Part shown: positions 26,227 through 34,988 of the stretch, in pieces
Numbering within the stretch: the first letter of the stretch is position 1
Layout: each line of letters opens with the position of its first letter
DNA from: M3007 sp041392625
GTDB lineage: Bacteria; Bacteroidota; Bacteroidia; Chitinophagales; Saprospiraceae
DNA: 64,000 nucleotides
Direction: 5' to 3'
Assembly: GCA_041392625.1 (NCBI GenBank)
Contig: JAWKLR010000004.1
Coordinates: 62,001-126,000, forward strand
The notes under the pieces: model-generated
Told to the model about the DNA's origin: nothing
Seen by the model: the letters and a program-made list of their open reading frames with translations, nothing else
The model's database searches: none
Program-made: the position numbers and the translations under genes

Positions 26227-27225
26227 TGTTTTGCGCCAAAATATGCGCCATTTGCAGCAACTTCTTATTGAATGGCTTGATTTTACTGATAGCCTCTTCA
26301 AATGTGGTATAGTGTACATTGTTGTTCTTGATTCCAACCATTACGCCGGATTGTCCTTCCAACAAGGCTTCGATTGCAGAAAGCTCATCACGCTTGCAAG
26401 TACCCGATCAAACGTAGACGGGAGCCTCGCTGCAGGTGGCCAATTACGCTTACTTTGATATCGTTGTAAAAGTCCACTTTCTTTCTACTTCCTGCGCAAT
26501 GTCATAAACGGTTCCCATGTGGTTGCCTTCGGCGACGATTACAATACTAATTGCTTGGCTCTCGTTTGGCACTTCGCTTGAGCAATTTTATCAGATCGTC
26601 CAGGGGAAGTTCTCTTCTGGAAGCATCACACCACCAGCACTGCCTGCAATGGCAGTATGCAAGGTAATGTATCCGGAGTTGCGCCCCATTACCTCCACGA
26701 AAACAGGCGGTTGTGCGAATCCGCTGTATCCCGGATTTTATCCACTGCCCGAACCGCTGTATTCACGGCGGTATCAAACCCAATGCTGTGATCGTTCCAA
26801 ACAAATCATTGTCGATGGTGCTGGGCACCTACAACAGGAATATCCGAATTCTTTCATAAACTGGTGTGCACTGGTAAACGAACCGCTTCCTCCGATAGCC
26901 ATCAGAGCATCAATGTCATTAAAAATCAGGTTCTCATAGGCGGTCTTTGCGGCCTTCAGGGTCATAAACCGGGCACTTCGCGCTGTTTTAAGCACGGTTC
27001 CTCCACGGTGAATGATGTTTCCCATATCTTTGGTTTCAAGTCGCTTGATATCGCCATTGATCATGCCTCATATCCACGCTGTATTCCAGATATGGAGGTC
27101 GTTGTTGATTGCATTTCGAAGAGTACTGAATTGCCGCATTCATACCCGGAGCACGCCTGAGGTAAAGACTGCAACACGTTTTATTTCTTTTGGCTGCTAT
27201 GTTTTCAATTAATAAAAGGACCCAA
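26213..27225 (-). pseudogene. pfkA: ATP-dependent 6-phosphofructokinase, broken by many frameshifts
   Basis: Commits fructose-6-phosphate to glycolysis. In minus-strand order across frames I can read: a G-rich N-terminus with APGMNAAI near 27140; INGDIKRLETKDMGNIIHRGGT with TARSARFMT (about 27060-26960); the catalytic-loop region DALMAIGGSGSF and HQFMKEFG (about 26910-26840); FGTDHT-like remnants; and the C-terminal EELLQMAHILAQ equivalent at about 26260-26225. The typical GGDGS is read as GGSGS. At least six one-base losses are needed to restore one frame. The start codon is uncertain. Protein likeness is retained throughout, which suggests recent or artefactual indels. Confidence 0.75.
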
Positions 27226-27269
27226 GCCAAATGCTCCGAGCAACTTGAGCCCTAAATTTAACCAACAAA

Positions 27270-28102
27270 TTTAAATGGAAATCTGCCAGTGGGTAAACGG
27301 GTTTTCGTATGATCGTTCCAAGGGTCAGATTGCGCTCTCACGCCCGATTCAGAACTTCCTGAAAATGAAAAGCAATGGAACCCACAAAATGAATTGGAAC
27401 TGAATGACAGCCCTGATATTTTATAACATGGGCGTCAATAAATGCACTAAAGACTTTTCTAACCAAATCCTCAACAAATGGATGTTTGTGCTCACCCAGA
27501 AAACGGGTAAAGGACGCAAGATAGGACCAGTATCTTTACTGCATACACTTTGTTTTTTATAAACGAGGGCCCTTCCGGACGGGCTGTTTCAAACGCCACT
27601 TTCAAGTCGGTAGGCAGCGACCGATAGTACCAGGCACGCAATAAGGCCTTTCCCAAATGAGTACCACTGCCTTCATCGCCAAGCAACCAGCCCAAAGAAG
27701 GTACATTATCAACGATCACTTTGCCATCGTAATAACAGCCGTTCGATCCAGTACCAAGAATGTGGTGGCAATGCCCGGACGATTCCGACAACACATGCAC
27801 GCAGCAGCAAGCAAATCGTGCTCAACCCTCAATTTTAGCATTGCCAAAAACATTATTCAGGGTATTTTTCACAATTTCAGCACGATCAGAATCGTGAATA
27901 CCGGTTCCGTAAAACCACACGGTATCAACCGCTTACCTCCCATTTTCGGAAGCAACTGATCCGATAAAATACCAACTATATCATCTGTAGAATGAAAGAA
28001 CGGGCTAAAACCCTTTGGTGTTTTCCAAACGCTGATCACGCGGCATCTTCTACTCAGCAACCAATCGCACTTTGTCGACCCACAATCTGCTATAACTACC
28101 AT
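27270..28102 (-). pseudogene. BadF/BadG-type ATPase, N-acetylglucosamine kinase-like, broken by frameshifts
   Basis: ASKHA-fold sugar kinase family. The start MVVIADCGSTKCDWLL carries the phosphate-binding DxGxTK-type loop. Further on, LGTGSNGCYYDGK and VPSLGWLLGDEGSGTHLGKALL are the second phosphate and adenosine signatures of the BadF/NAGK group. The C-terminal part is recoverable only in pieces (HFVGSIAF, then TLGTIIRKPVYPLADFH). At least three frame changes lie between 27480 and 27870. The end coordinate is approximate. The gene lies upstream of pfkA on the same strand, suggesting a shared sugar-catabolism operon. Confidence 0.7.
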
Positions 28103-28329
28103 AATGCTTTTTTAATATTGTAAAAAGTACACAAGATATCTTGCTGCAAAAATACTCGTTTCTTCAGATTCAAAATCTTGTTTCATTTTATCCACATCAG
28201 CCGTTTCTTTTTTCAATCATGCCTCAGGTTTACACCTGTTTTTTAAATGCACACAAGGAACTTTCAACTGTCCAAAGCCCGTGGTTGCCGGCAGACCTAA
28301 ATCTTTTCAAAATTTCTGACAAACGCGTG

Positions 28330-28337
28330 TATTTTTG
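28330..28337 (+). promoter_or_regulatory. -7 box (TATTTTTG) of the DinB-like gene
   Basis: Matches TAnnTTTG, 20 nt before the ATG at 28358. The -33 element is weak. Confidence 0.35.
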
Positions 28338-28357
28338 CAGCCGACAGAAGCCAACTT

Positions 28358-28919
28358 ATGACCCAAACGGAATTTTTAGACGCACTCCGGGAAAGAACCC
28401 AAAGCCTGCTCATTGCACTCAGAGAACGTCGGAGTGGAATCAGGATGCAAAAAATTACAATCCCGACCAGATGAGAAAGCCCGACCGACTGGAACTTCTG
28501 GCGCATGCCAACCTGTTTTTCGACATATACCTACCCCAAATTGAACGGGCTTTCACAAATCCGCAGCACGGAAATGGGCTCAGGGAGAAACCTCAAACAC
28601 TCCTCCACCGGCAAACGGCTTATAAGCAAATGCAGCAATACCGGATAAAAGTTCCGCACCAAAAAACGGTACAATACACTCGGTCATGAAATCAAGCCAT
28701 CTGAAATTAAACGCCTGATTATCAACCTAGAACGCACTCTCCGCATCCTGGATGCTGCCGAAAAGCTAACTTGAATAAGCTACATGCCAAATCAAAAAAC
28801 ACAAATCCCTCTTTGGCTCGTTTTATCCGGGAGAACTTTTGAGTATCTTTGGCCCATACCGAACGCCACCTCCAGCAAGCCATTGCAGCGACTTCCCCAG
28901 AACGGTTGATGATTTGATG
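28358..28919 (+). pseudogene. DinB-like (DUF1569-type) protein, broken by frameshifts
   Basis: The chain reads across frames from MTQTEFLDALRERTQSLLIAL through RLELLAHANLFFDIYLPQIERAF (described in parts, about 28487-28550) and a PSEIKRLIINLERTLRILDAAEKL segment (about 28700-28770) to a C-terminal HTERHLQQA near 28860-28890. The two His-containing helices and the terminal H-x-x-H phrase resemble the metal-binding DinB four-helix fold. The last codons run into the repeat module that starts at 28907. Family placement is moderate; the frames are too broken for certainty. Confidence 0.5.
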
Positions 28920-29294
28920 ATGCGCCCTTCGGGCTAGGATGATTTGGTGATGTTTGGGCGGGAAACCTATTTCAGGGACACAAATCCAATCACCAATCGG
29001 ATATCATGTAATCGGAAATCGAAAATCATTTTGTTCGCCTCTGCGAGGCTTTGTTTATTTGTTGATAAAAAATGATGATTTGGTGATGCGCCCTTCGGGC
29101 TTGGATGATAAGTTGATGTTTATTCGGCCCTTTGGGCCTTGTTTATTCGGGACGCTGCGCTTAGTTAGTGGTCAGCGGGCAAGTAGTCAGTGATGAGAGT
29201 TTGAATATTAAAAAACTGACCACTGACCATCGGTCTCGACTACTAATTTCAACAAATCATCCAAGCCCGAAGGGCGCATCATCAAATCATCAAT
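28907..29294. repeat. Composite inverted repeat module A
   Basis: The left part carries two copies of a unit TGATGCGCCCTTCGGGCT flanked by GATGATTTG-like phrases (about 28909-28945 and 29072-29108). The right end (about 29252-29292) carries the reverse complement, with AAGCCCGAAGGGCGCATCA at its centre. Between them lie TTTGTTTATTTGTTGAT, a GTTTATTCGGGACGCTGCGC phrase and an inner heptamer inverted pair (29164-29190 and 29214-29245). The same architecture recurs at 30749-31056. Confidence 0.85.
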
Positions 29295-29312
29295 TCCTGA
29301 ATACTACTTCTG

Positions 29313-29320
29313 TACCTTTG
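29313..29320 (+). promoter_or_regulatory. -7 box (TACCTTTG) in front of the cobalamin riboswitch
   Basis: Matches TAnnTTTG and lies just before the first bases of the riboswitch, as expected for its promoter. It follows directly on repeat module A. Confidence 0.55.
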
Positions 29321-29325
29321 CGACA

Positions 29326-29525
29326 CTCAGGTTTGTGCTGGCCCTGCCAGTGCGATTAAAAGGGAACACCGGTGAAAATCCGGGGCAGTCCCCGCTGCTG
29401 TAAGTTTCATTGTCCGCATGGTTTTTATTGACCGGGACACACCAATGTGCAGATGCCACTGTTGACATGCCAGTTGATGGGAAGGCGCACATCGGGAAAC
29501 AAGCCAGAAGACCTGCCTGTGTAAA
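29326..29525 (+). ncRNA. Cobalamin riboswitch (AdoCbl-type aptamer)
   Basis: The conserved core GGGAACACCGGTGAAAATCC, then GGGGCAGTCCCCGCTGCTGTAA (22 nt described in parts, 29380-29403), and the B12 box GCCAGAAGACCTGCC at 29503-29517 are all present, about 100 nt apart as usual. It should reduce expression of the downstream gene when cobalamin is plentiful. The next coding region is a beta-propeller lipoprotein starting at 29723. A CTATCCT/AGGATAG hairpin (29611-29633) in between may be part of the expression platform. Confidence 0.92.
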
Positions 29526-29722
29526 TGAACTGTGTCCTGAATGTTCTTCTGGAACTTCTGGACCCGACTTAATTCAACTATGTGGCTTCGGGGTGAAGGC
29601 CGGATGTCTGCTATCCTGTGTACTTTAGGATAGAAAGCACCCTCCCCTTTTACACCGGGCTTTTCATTCAACCCGAACATGCAGTTCTCCAGGGGATCTG
29701 CATGCTCACCAATTCATTTACA

Positions 29723-30746
29723 ATGAAGTCCACTTTCACGCTCATCAGTGCGCTTGCACTGCTCTTTTTTCATCCTGCAAAGACGAAATCAAGTCTCCCT
29801 CCCGGTGCCGGAAACTACACCGAAGGCGTATTTGTCGTAAACGAAGGTCCTTTGGTGGCAGCGGCAGCATCACCTGGATCAATCCGGAGGATAGTGTTGT
29901 TGTGTAATGTATTTAGTCGTGCAATGGTGGCGCCAAACTGGGTTCGTTTGTCCAATCACACCCTGCACCAAAACAAGGTCACAGGTGGGAATGGTGCAAA
30001 CAGGATTTTATGTTCTGATGCCCGTACGTTCCAATTCCTGATACCATTGGCGGACTGAACCCCCCGGTTTTTTCATCCGGTAAATGAAGAAATCGCGTAT
30101 GTAAGTCAGTGGGGTGCCGACGGCCTGACGGGCAATCTGGCCAAAGTGGATTTGAACACCAACAAAGTGGTAGCAACTATTCCAACAGGGGCAGGTCCGA
30201 GAAAATGCTCCAAAACGGAAATCGACTGTATGTTGCCAATTCCGGCGGCTACGGATTGGATTCCACCTTTCGATAATCAACCTGGATACCAACACCGAGA
30301 TCGACTGCCCCTGTAGTAGCCGGAAGAAACCTGTCTTCCCTGACAAGCAATCTTTCCAACGATGGCTTGATCTATGTTCTAATTAAAAGGCTATTTTCTT
30401 GATTCGCAACCGGAAGGCACCCTAGAGGAACTCACAACCGGTGGGGCTACTGCACAGGCCCTTCCAGCCTATGCCGACGATTTGTGCAAATCGCCCACAG
30501 GCGACCATGCTTATTTCACTGCCGGCAATGCCATCTATCAATTCCGTTCCGGCGAATCTGCCCAGGCTATTTTCAGCCAATCAGCCTACGGCCTCAACTG
30601 CCACCCAATCAACGGCTCCCTCTACTGTACCGATGCCAAAGACTTTAACCTCAAAAGGCGAACTCCTGATTTACAATCACAGCGGAAACAAAATCGCCCA
30701 ATTCCCTGTTGGTATTGCTCCAGGAGAAATCGTTTTTATTCAATAA
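29723..30746 (+). pseudogene. Cobalamin-regulated surface beta-propeller lipoprotein, broken by frameshifts
   Basis: Starts at ATG 29723 (MKSTFTLISALALLFF), an export signal probably ending at a lipobox Cys that is lost through a frame change near 29773. Recoverable pieces in order are NYTEGVFVVNEGP, LHQNKV, NLAKVDLNTNKVVATIPTGAGP, NLDTNTEIDCPVVAGRNLSSLTSN (in parts), and a GDHAYFTAGNAIYQFRSGES segment. The last frame ends KIAQFPVGIAPGEIVFIQ at 30746. Repeats of this kind form a YncE/NHL-like propeller, often found next to cobalamin or TonB uptake genes in Bacteroidota. At least seven indels are needed for one frame. No TonB receptor follows. Confidence 0.65.
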
Positions 30747-30748
30747 GT

Positions 30749-31056
30749 TGATTTGATGATACGCCCTGCGGGCTAGGATAGATTTGTTGATGTGCCCTTC
30801 GGGCTTGGATGATAAGTTGATGTTTTATTCGCGCTGCGCGCCTTGTTTATTCGGGACGCTGCGCTTTCCCTTGTTTATTTGTTTATGCAGAAGTGGTGTT
30901 GTAAGTGATAAGCAGTAAGTACATTTTTGACATACAAGTCAACTTATCACTTACAACTTACCACCGCATAAACAGAGCCCTGCAGAGGCGGACTAAACTA
31001 ATAAACAATTTCAACAAATCATCCTAGCCCGAAGGGCGCATCATCAAATCATCACA
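30749..31056. repeat. Composite inverted repeat module B
   Basis: A second copy of the architecture of module A. Two left units (ACGCCCTGCGGGCTAGGAT at about 30760-30778 and GTGCCCTTCGGGCTTGGAT at about 30792-30810) are followed by TTTATTCG/GGGACGCTGCGC phrases. An inner inverted pair comes next (GTAAGTGATAAG at 30901-30912 with CTTATCACTTAC at 30943-30954, about 12 bp). The outer right end (about 31013-31053) has TAGCCCGAAGGGCGCATCA. It fills the gap between the propeller gene and the transporter gene. Confidence 0.85.
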
Positions 31057-31075
31057 CTTTCTGCCTGAAGATTTG

Positions 31076-31083
31076 TAAATTTG
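31076..31083 (+). promoter_or_regulatory. -7 box (TAAATTTG) of the BASS transporter gene
   Basis: Matches TAnnTTTG, immediately downstream of repeat module B and about 70 nt before the first recognisable codons of the transporter. Confidence 0.4.
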
Positions 31084-31154
31084 CAACCAATGAATGCGCA
31101 TTGATCCAGATGCATTTTCATTGGCTCTGTTTTAACTACACAACACTGACCATT

Positions 31155-32094
31155 GACCCCTGCACAAATTGTTGATCTTGCTGTTGGCGCTGTTTTGGGA
31201 CTGGTCATGTTCGGAATCGGCCTTTCCCTTTAAACTGATGATTTTGCACGGATCATCCGGTTTCCCAAAGCGTTTTTCTCTGCACTTGGTGCCCAAATGA
31301 TCGGACTGCCGATCATCGCATTTATTATTGGCCGAAGTTTTCTCCGCTTTTCCGGCAGAATTAAAAGTGGGATTTATCATTTTGGCTGCCAGTCCGGCAA
31401 GGACCGGGTTTCTGACGTATTGCGGAGAGGAAATGTAGCACTTTCCCTATCCATTACTTCTGTCAACAGTTTTCTTACCCTGTTTTCAATTCCCATCATT
31501 GTTAATTCAAATGGTTGTATTTATGGGCCAATCAACGGAGGTACATCTGCCGTTTTGGGATACCGTAAGCCATATTTTTTTCATAACTATTATTCCTGCT
31601 TCGCTAGGCCTGCTAACACGCAAAAACTATCCCAATTTTGGCGAAAAAATTGCCCAACCCCTCAAAAGTATGCCATGCTGGTCTTACAAGTTGGCCGTGG
31701 TGTTTGCCATCAAAATGTTTGCAGGAAAACTAGGGTGGTGCCGGCCTCACCCAACAGGATTTTATCCAGATCACTCCCATCGCACTCATCCAGAATGCAT
31801 CCTGCCTGTTTTTTGGCTACTTCTTCATGAAATTCATGAAACTTCCCACCCTTCCCGACTCACCTGCCGCGATGGAATCCGGAGTTCAAACACTACACTA
31901 GCCTTCCTTATCGCTTCCAATTTGCTTCAAAATCAGGCTATGGTAAAACCTGCCTTGGTATATTCCCTCTACTCGTTCTGGACTGCCTGCCTTTTGCCTA
32001 TTTCAGCAACAAGTCCGCACAAAAACAAAAGAGAAATGATACGCAACCGAAACAACCAACACCAGGATTGTTTATTCGCCCCCGGCCTTATTAA
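31155..32094 (+). pseudogene. BASS family (bile acid:sodium symporter-like) transporter, broken by frameshifts
   Basis: Polytopic sodium-coupled transporter. Pieces in order are LTPAQIVDLAVGAVLGLVMF with GIGLSL, DDFARIIRFPKAFFSALGAQ, the IGLPIIAFIIGR segment, NVALSLSITSVNSFLTLFSIP, HLPFWDTVSHIFFITIIPAS with LGLLTRKNYPNF, and SGVQNTTLAFLIASNLLQNQ with MVKPALVYSLYSFWTA near the end. The E-SG-QN phrase is a hallmark of the SBF fold. At least seven frame changes are present. The start is uncertain because no suitable ATG lies in frame with the first segment; the end is the TAA at 32092-32094 in the last frame. Substrate unknown. Confidence 0.7.
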
Positions 32095-32167
32095 CCGGTT
32101 TATTTATTAGGTAGCTGCCTGCTCCTACGAAATTTTACGTTTCTTTTGTGGCAACAATTGGATTGCT

Positions 32168-33168
32168 ATGATGAAAATTGATATGCACACCCACATCCTC
32201 CCGAAAAACTGCCCAACTTCGCTGAGAAGTTTGGTTACGGGGATTTTATCCACTTACAACATGAACGTGCAGGCTTTGCCAACATGATGAAAGGGGATGT
32301 CTTTTTCAGGGAAATTGCCAGCAACTGCTGGGACCCCAAAACCCGCATTGATGAGTACGCGGGATTTCAAACTCAAATGCAGGTAGTGTGCACGATTCCG
32401 GTTATGTTCTCCTATTGGGCCAAACCGGAAGATTGTCTGGATTTGTCCATGTTTCTAAATGATCATCTGGCTGAAATTGCGGCAGAATATCCAGACCACT
32501 ACATCCCGCTCGGAACTATCCCGATGCAGGATACTGATTTGGCAATCAAAGAGTTGCGGCGGATCAAAGACCTCGGATTTCCGGGAATCCAGATCGGCTC
32601 CAATGTCAATCAACTAAACCTTAGCGAGCCGCAGTTTTTCCCGATTTTTGAGGCCTGTGAGGCCTTGAACCTGGCGGTACTTATCCATCCATGGGAAATG
32701 ATGGGAAAAGAGCAAATGGAAAAATATTGGCTCCCCTGGCTGGTAGGCATGCCCGCCGAAACCAGCCGCGCCGCCTGTTCCCTGATCTTTGGTGGAGTCC
32801 TGGAACGATTGCCCAAACTGCGTTTTTGTTTTGCACACGCAGGAGGTTCTTTTATTCCAACCATTGGCCGCATTGAGCATGGCTTTAATTGCCGGCCCGA
32901 CCTGGTAGCCATTGACAACCCCATTACTCCTCGCCATTACCTGGATAAAATTTGGGTTGACTCCGCTACGCACGACCCGCAACTCCTGCGCTATGTACTG
33001 GAAGTCATTGGTCCGGATAAAGTCTGTCTGGGCACGGATTATCCCTTCCCCCTGGGCGACCTTGAAATTGGTAAGTTCATCACTGAAATGAATCTTCCGG
33101 AAAGTACCGTTGAAAAAATATTCTATAAAAATACCCTGCAGTGGCTGTATGGGAAGGAAGGGCAATAG
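32168..33168 (+). pseudogene. ACMSD-like amidohydrolase, one frameshift near the start
   Basis: Metal-dependent decarboxylase/hydrolase of the 2-amino-3-carboxymuconate-6-semialdehyde decarboxylase family (tryptophan and nitrobenzoate breakdown). The N-terminus MKIDMHTHILPKN carries the HxH metal ligands. A one-base loss near 32213 (an expected TGGCCC reads TGCCC) moves the rest into a second frame that is open from 32284. There, VLIHPWEMMG (His), CFAHAGGSF (His) and LGTDYPFPLGD (Asp) complete the metal site. Repaired length is about 334 residues, normal for the family. Without the shift the enzyme would look active. No other kynurenine-pathway gene is nearby. Confidence 0.85.
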
Positions 33169-33198
33169 ATTGTCAATTGCCACATTGCAGTTGATGCC

Positions 33199-33987
33199 TT
33201 AGGATTTCTTTTCGGACTTTACCCGATAAACTTTGTTGTCCAGGCGGGTTTTGGCAAAATCGAAATAATCCGAAACGATTTCAAAACCCACATAGCGGCG
33301 GCCTTCCATTTGGCTTACGACTGCCACTTGCCCTGACCCTAAAAACGGATCGAGCACCAAGTCTCCTGGCTGGCTGCTGTAAGCCAGGATTTTGCGGATA
33401 ATCTCCGCTGGCAACTTTGTGGGCGTTTTAATATCGCCGTTCCAGTATTCACGGGGAATGACCCAAACATCTTCCTTATCCTTATAGTGTGCGCTGCCAC
33501 CTTCTTCGGTTTTTTCATCTTTTTCAAACCGAGCATATGGGTGAAACTTGCGTTGCTTGTCGTCCTGGCAGGCAAATAGGATGTGATAATGCGAACTCAC
33601 GTATTTGCGGGTCGTAACCAGGCCAAACTGGTATTTCCAGATCAGGTGATTGATCAGGGTCAGGTCGAGTTCATCAAATGCAATGAGTAAATCCTTGAGG
33701 TAGTTCCAGCCGGAAAAGACATACAGGCTTCCACCGGGTTTGAGCACCCGTTTTACTTCGCTGAGCCAGGCCATTGTAAACTCCAGGTAATTTTCTCCCT
33801 GTACTTCATTATAGCCTTCCAGCACCCGCTCGCCTTTGCGGTTGTAATTGCCGCGCTTGGCCTGGAACTCAATTCCAAATGGCGGATCTGTGATTACTAC
33901 ATCCACACTGTTGTCTGGCAGGTGTTTGGCCATGCCCAGGATGCAATCCTCGTTAAATATGATGTTGCTGTACGTCGACTCTTCCAT
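33199..33987 (-). CDS. DNA methyltransferase, N4/N6 class (beta-type order)
   Basis: 262 residues from the ATG at 33985-33987; an open frame reaches 34056, but that extension is not like the family. The catalytic motif IV is DPPF (VVITDPPFGIEF near residue 33), and the SAM-binding FxGxG motif I is in LVLDPFLGSGQVAV near residue 215. Motif order IV before I indicates a beta-type adenine-N6 or cytosine-N4 methyltransferase. No restriction endonuclease or specificity gene lies beside it, so it is an orphan methylase, for regulation or phage defence. The target sequence cannot be read from the sequence. Confidence 0.9.
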   Translation of the reverse strand: MEESTYSNIIFNEDCILGMAKHLPDNSVDVVITDPPFGIEFQAKRGNYNRKGERVLEGYNEVQGENYLEFTMAWLSEVKRVLKPGGSLYVFSGWNYLKDLLIAFDELDLTLINHLIWKYQFGLVTTRKYVSSHYHILFACQDDKQRKFHPYARFEKDEKTEEGGSAHYKDKEDVWVIPREYWNGDIKTPTKLPAEIIRKILAYSSQPGDLVLDPFLGSGQVAVVSQMEGRRYVGFEIVSDYFDFAKTRLDNKVYRVKSEKKS

Positions 33988-34219
33988 ATTCAGGTTCAAA
34001 ACAAGCTCCAAAAATTGGAACTGGCAAATAATACGGGGAAATATTTTCAATATCAACCAAAAATGGGCAGGTCAGCCAAAAAATTGTTCAAATTCCAGAA
34101 ACATCGGTCTGAAAGGATAGGCCATTCGTCGTCAATAGCTGGTTGTTTATATCCTTTTATTGTCGGAGGTGCAACTTTTCTCTGACCTTAGTGGTCTATT
34201 AGAGCAAACAACATAAGTT

Positions 34220-34570
34220 ATGAAAACAATACTTGCCCTTCCAATCTGCTTTTTACTTGCCCTGAACACTTTAATGGCCACACCACAAGGCCAGGAACCA
34301 TTGGTTACCATCGCTGAAAACCGCATCTACCTGATGGTCGAAGAAATGCCGGTGAAAGATTTGGTAGTGGAAATCAAAAACGAAAACAATCAATTGATCC
34401 TGAAAAAAGTATTCCAAACCGATGCACAGCGCTGGTTTTTGGATATACCCAAATTGGAATCAGGATCCTACCGCGTGTTCGTCGGTGGCGTTGAGGCCGG
34501 CCGTTTCAATCGAGGTGGCAAAACCCAGGAATGCCTGGTGCCCGCCGTCAGCAAATGCACGCTTCGGTAA
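34220..34570 (+). CDS. Small exported protein (DUF3244-like)
   Basis: 116 residues with a clear signal peptide (hydrophobic residues 3-20, cleavage near LMA). The mature part is a small beta-rich domain with a D/E-V-x-I-K-N type repeat (VKDLVVEIKNENNQLILKK) and a final LESGSYRVFVGG turn. This resembles the short DUF3244/T9SS-tail-like proteins common in Bacteroidota. The last 110 nt overlap the 3' end of the opposite-strand YcxB-like gene, which is unusual and may reflect an indel in one of the two. Confidence 0.6.
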   Translation: MKTILALPICFLLALNTLMATPQGQEPLVTIAENRIYLMVEEMPVKDLVVEIKNENNQLILKKVFQTDAQRWFLDIPKLESGSYRVFVGGVEAGRFNRGGKTQECLVPAVSKCTLR

Positions 34571-34986
34571 AATAACCGCCCGCATCGGGGCAGTATACAA
34601 CAGGTACTGTCCCGGTGTCTCGGCAAGCGTCTGAAACTCCCGCCATTCGTAGTTGGCGGTAAATGTTTCTCCTGTCATTAAAACACCTCCTTCGCTCACC
34701 TTACAGGTTCGTTTTTCCTGCATTTGAGGACTGTTGGCAAAAGATTTTTTACCAATTTGCTTCAACATCAAGCGCCAGAAAAACAGGAAAACTCCACCAA
34801 TCACCGGATGTCGAGCAATTTGGCAATACTGAAGCCTTCCCGAAATAGAAGGATGCCCATACCCAGAAAGGTAGCCCCAATGATCCAGATGCCAAACCGG
34901 CGTCCTCTCCCCTTGGTAGCATAATGCCAGAGGAACTCGTGAAAATCACCTTCCTCATAGTTAAACTCCAATTCGAGTTCCTTCAT
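34460..34986 (-). pseudogene. YcxB-like membrane protein, one frameshift
   Basis: Starts at ATG 34984-34986 (MKELELEFNYEEGDFHEFLWHY), two nt after the ccmE stop. A membrane helix follows (FGIWIIGATFLGMGILLF). The frame changes near 34802; the continuing frame gives a second helix (VIGGVFLFFWRL) and the C-terminal domain ending TAPMRAVILPKRAFADG, which is the typical YcxB closing phrase. Repaired length is about 175 residues. The tight link to ccmE suggests one transcript. Function of the family is not known. Confidence 0.65.
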
Positions 34987-34988
34987 AA

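Noticed and set aside
28141..28689. 182-codon open frame across the start of the DinB-like gene
   Set aside because: Only its middle part overlaps a segment with family likeness; the first 70 residues lie upstream of the promoter and show none.
29723..30746. A BtuB-type TonB receptor after the cobalamin riboswitch
   Set aside because: None of the three frames shows a plug or barrel; the recoverable pieces are propeller blades.
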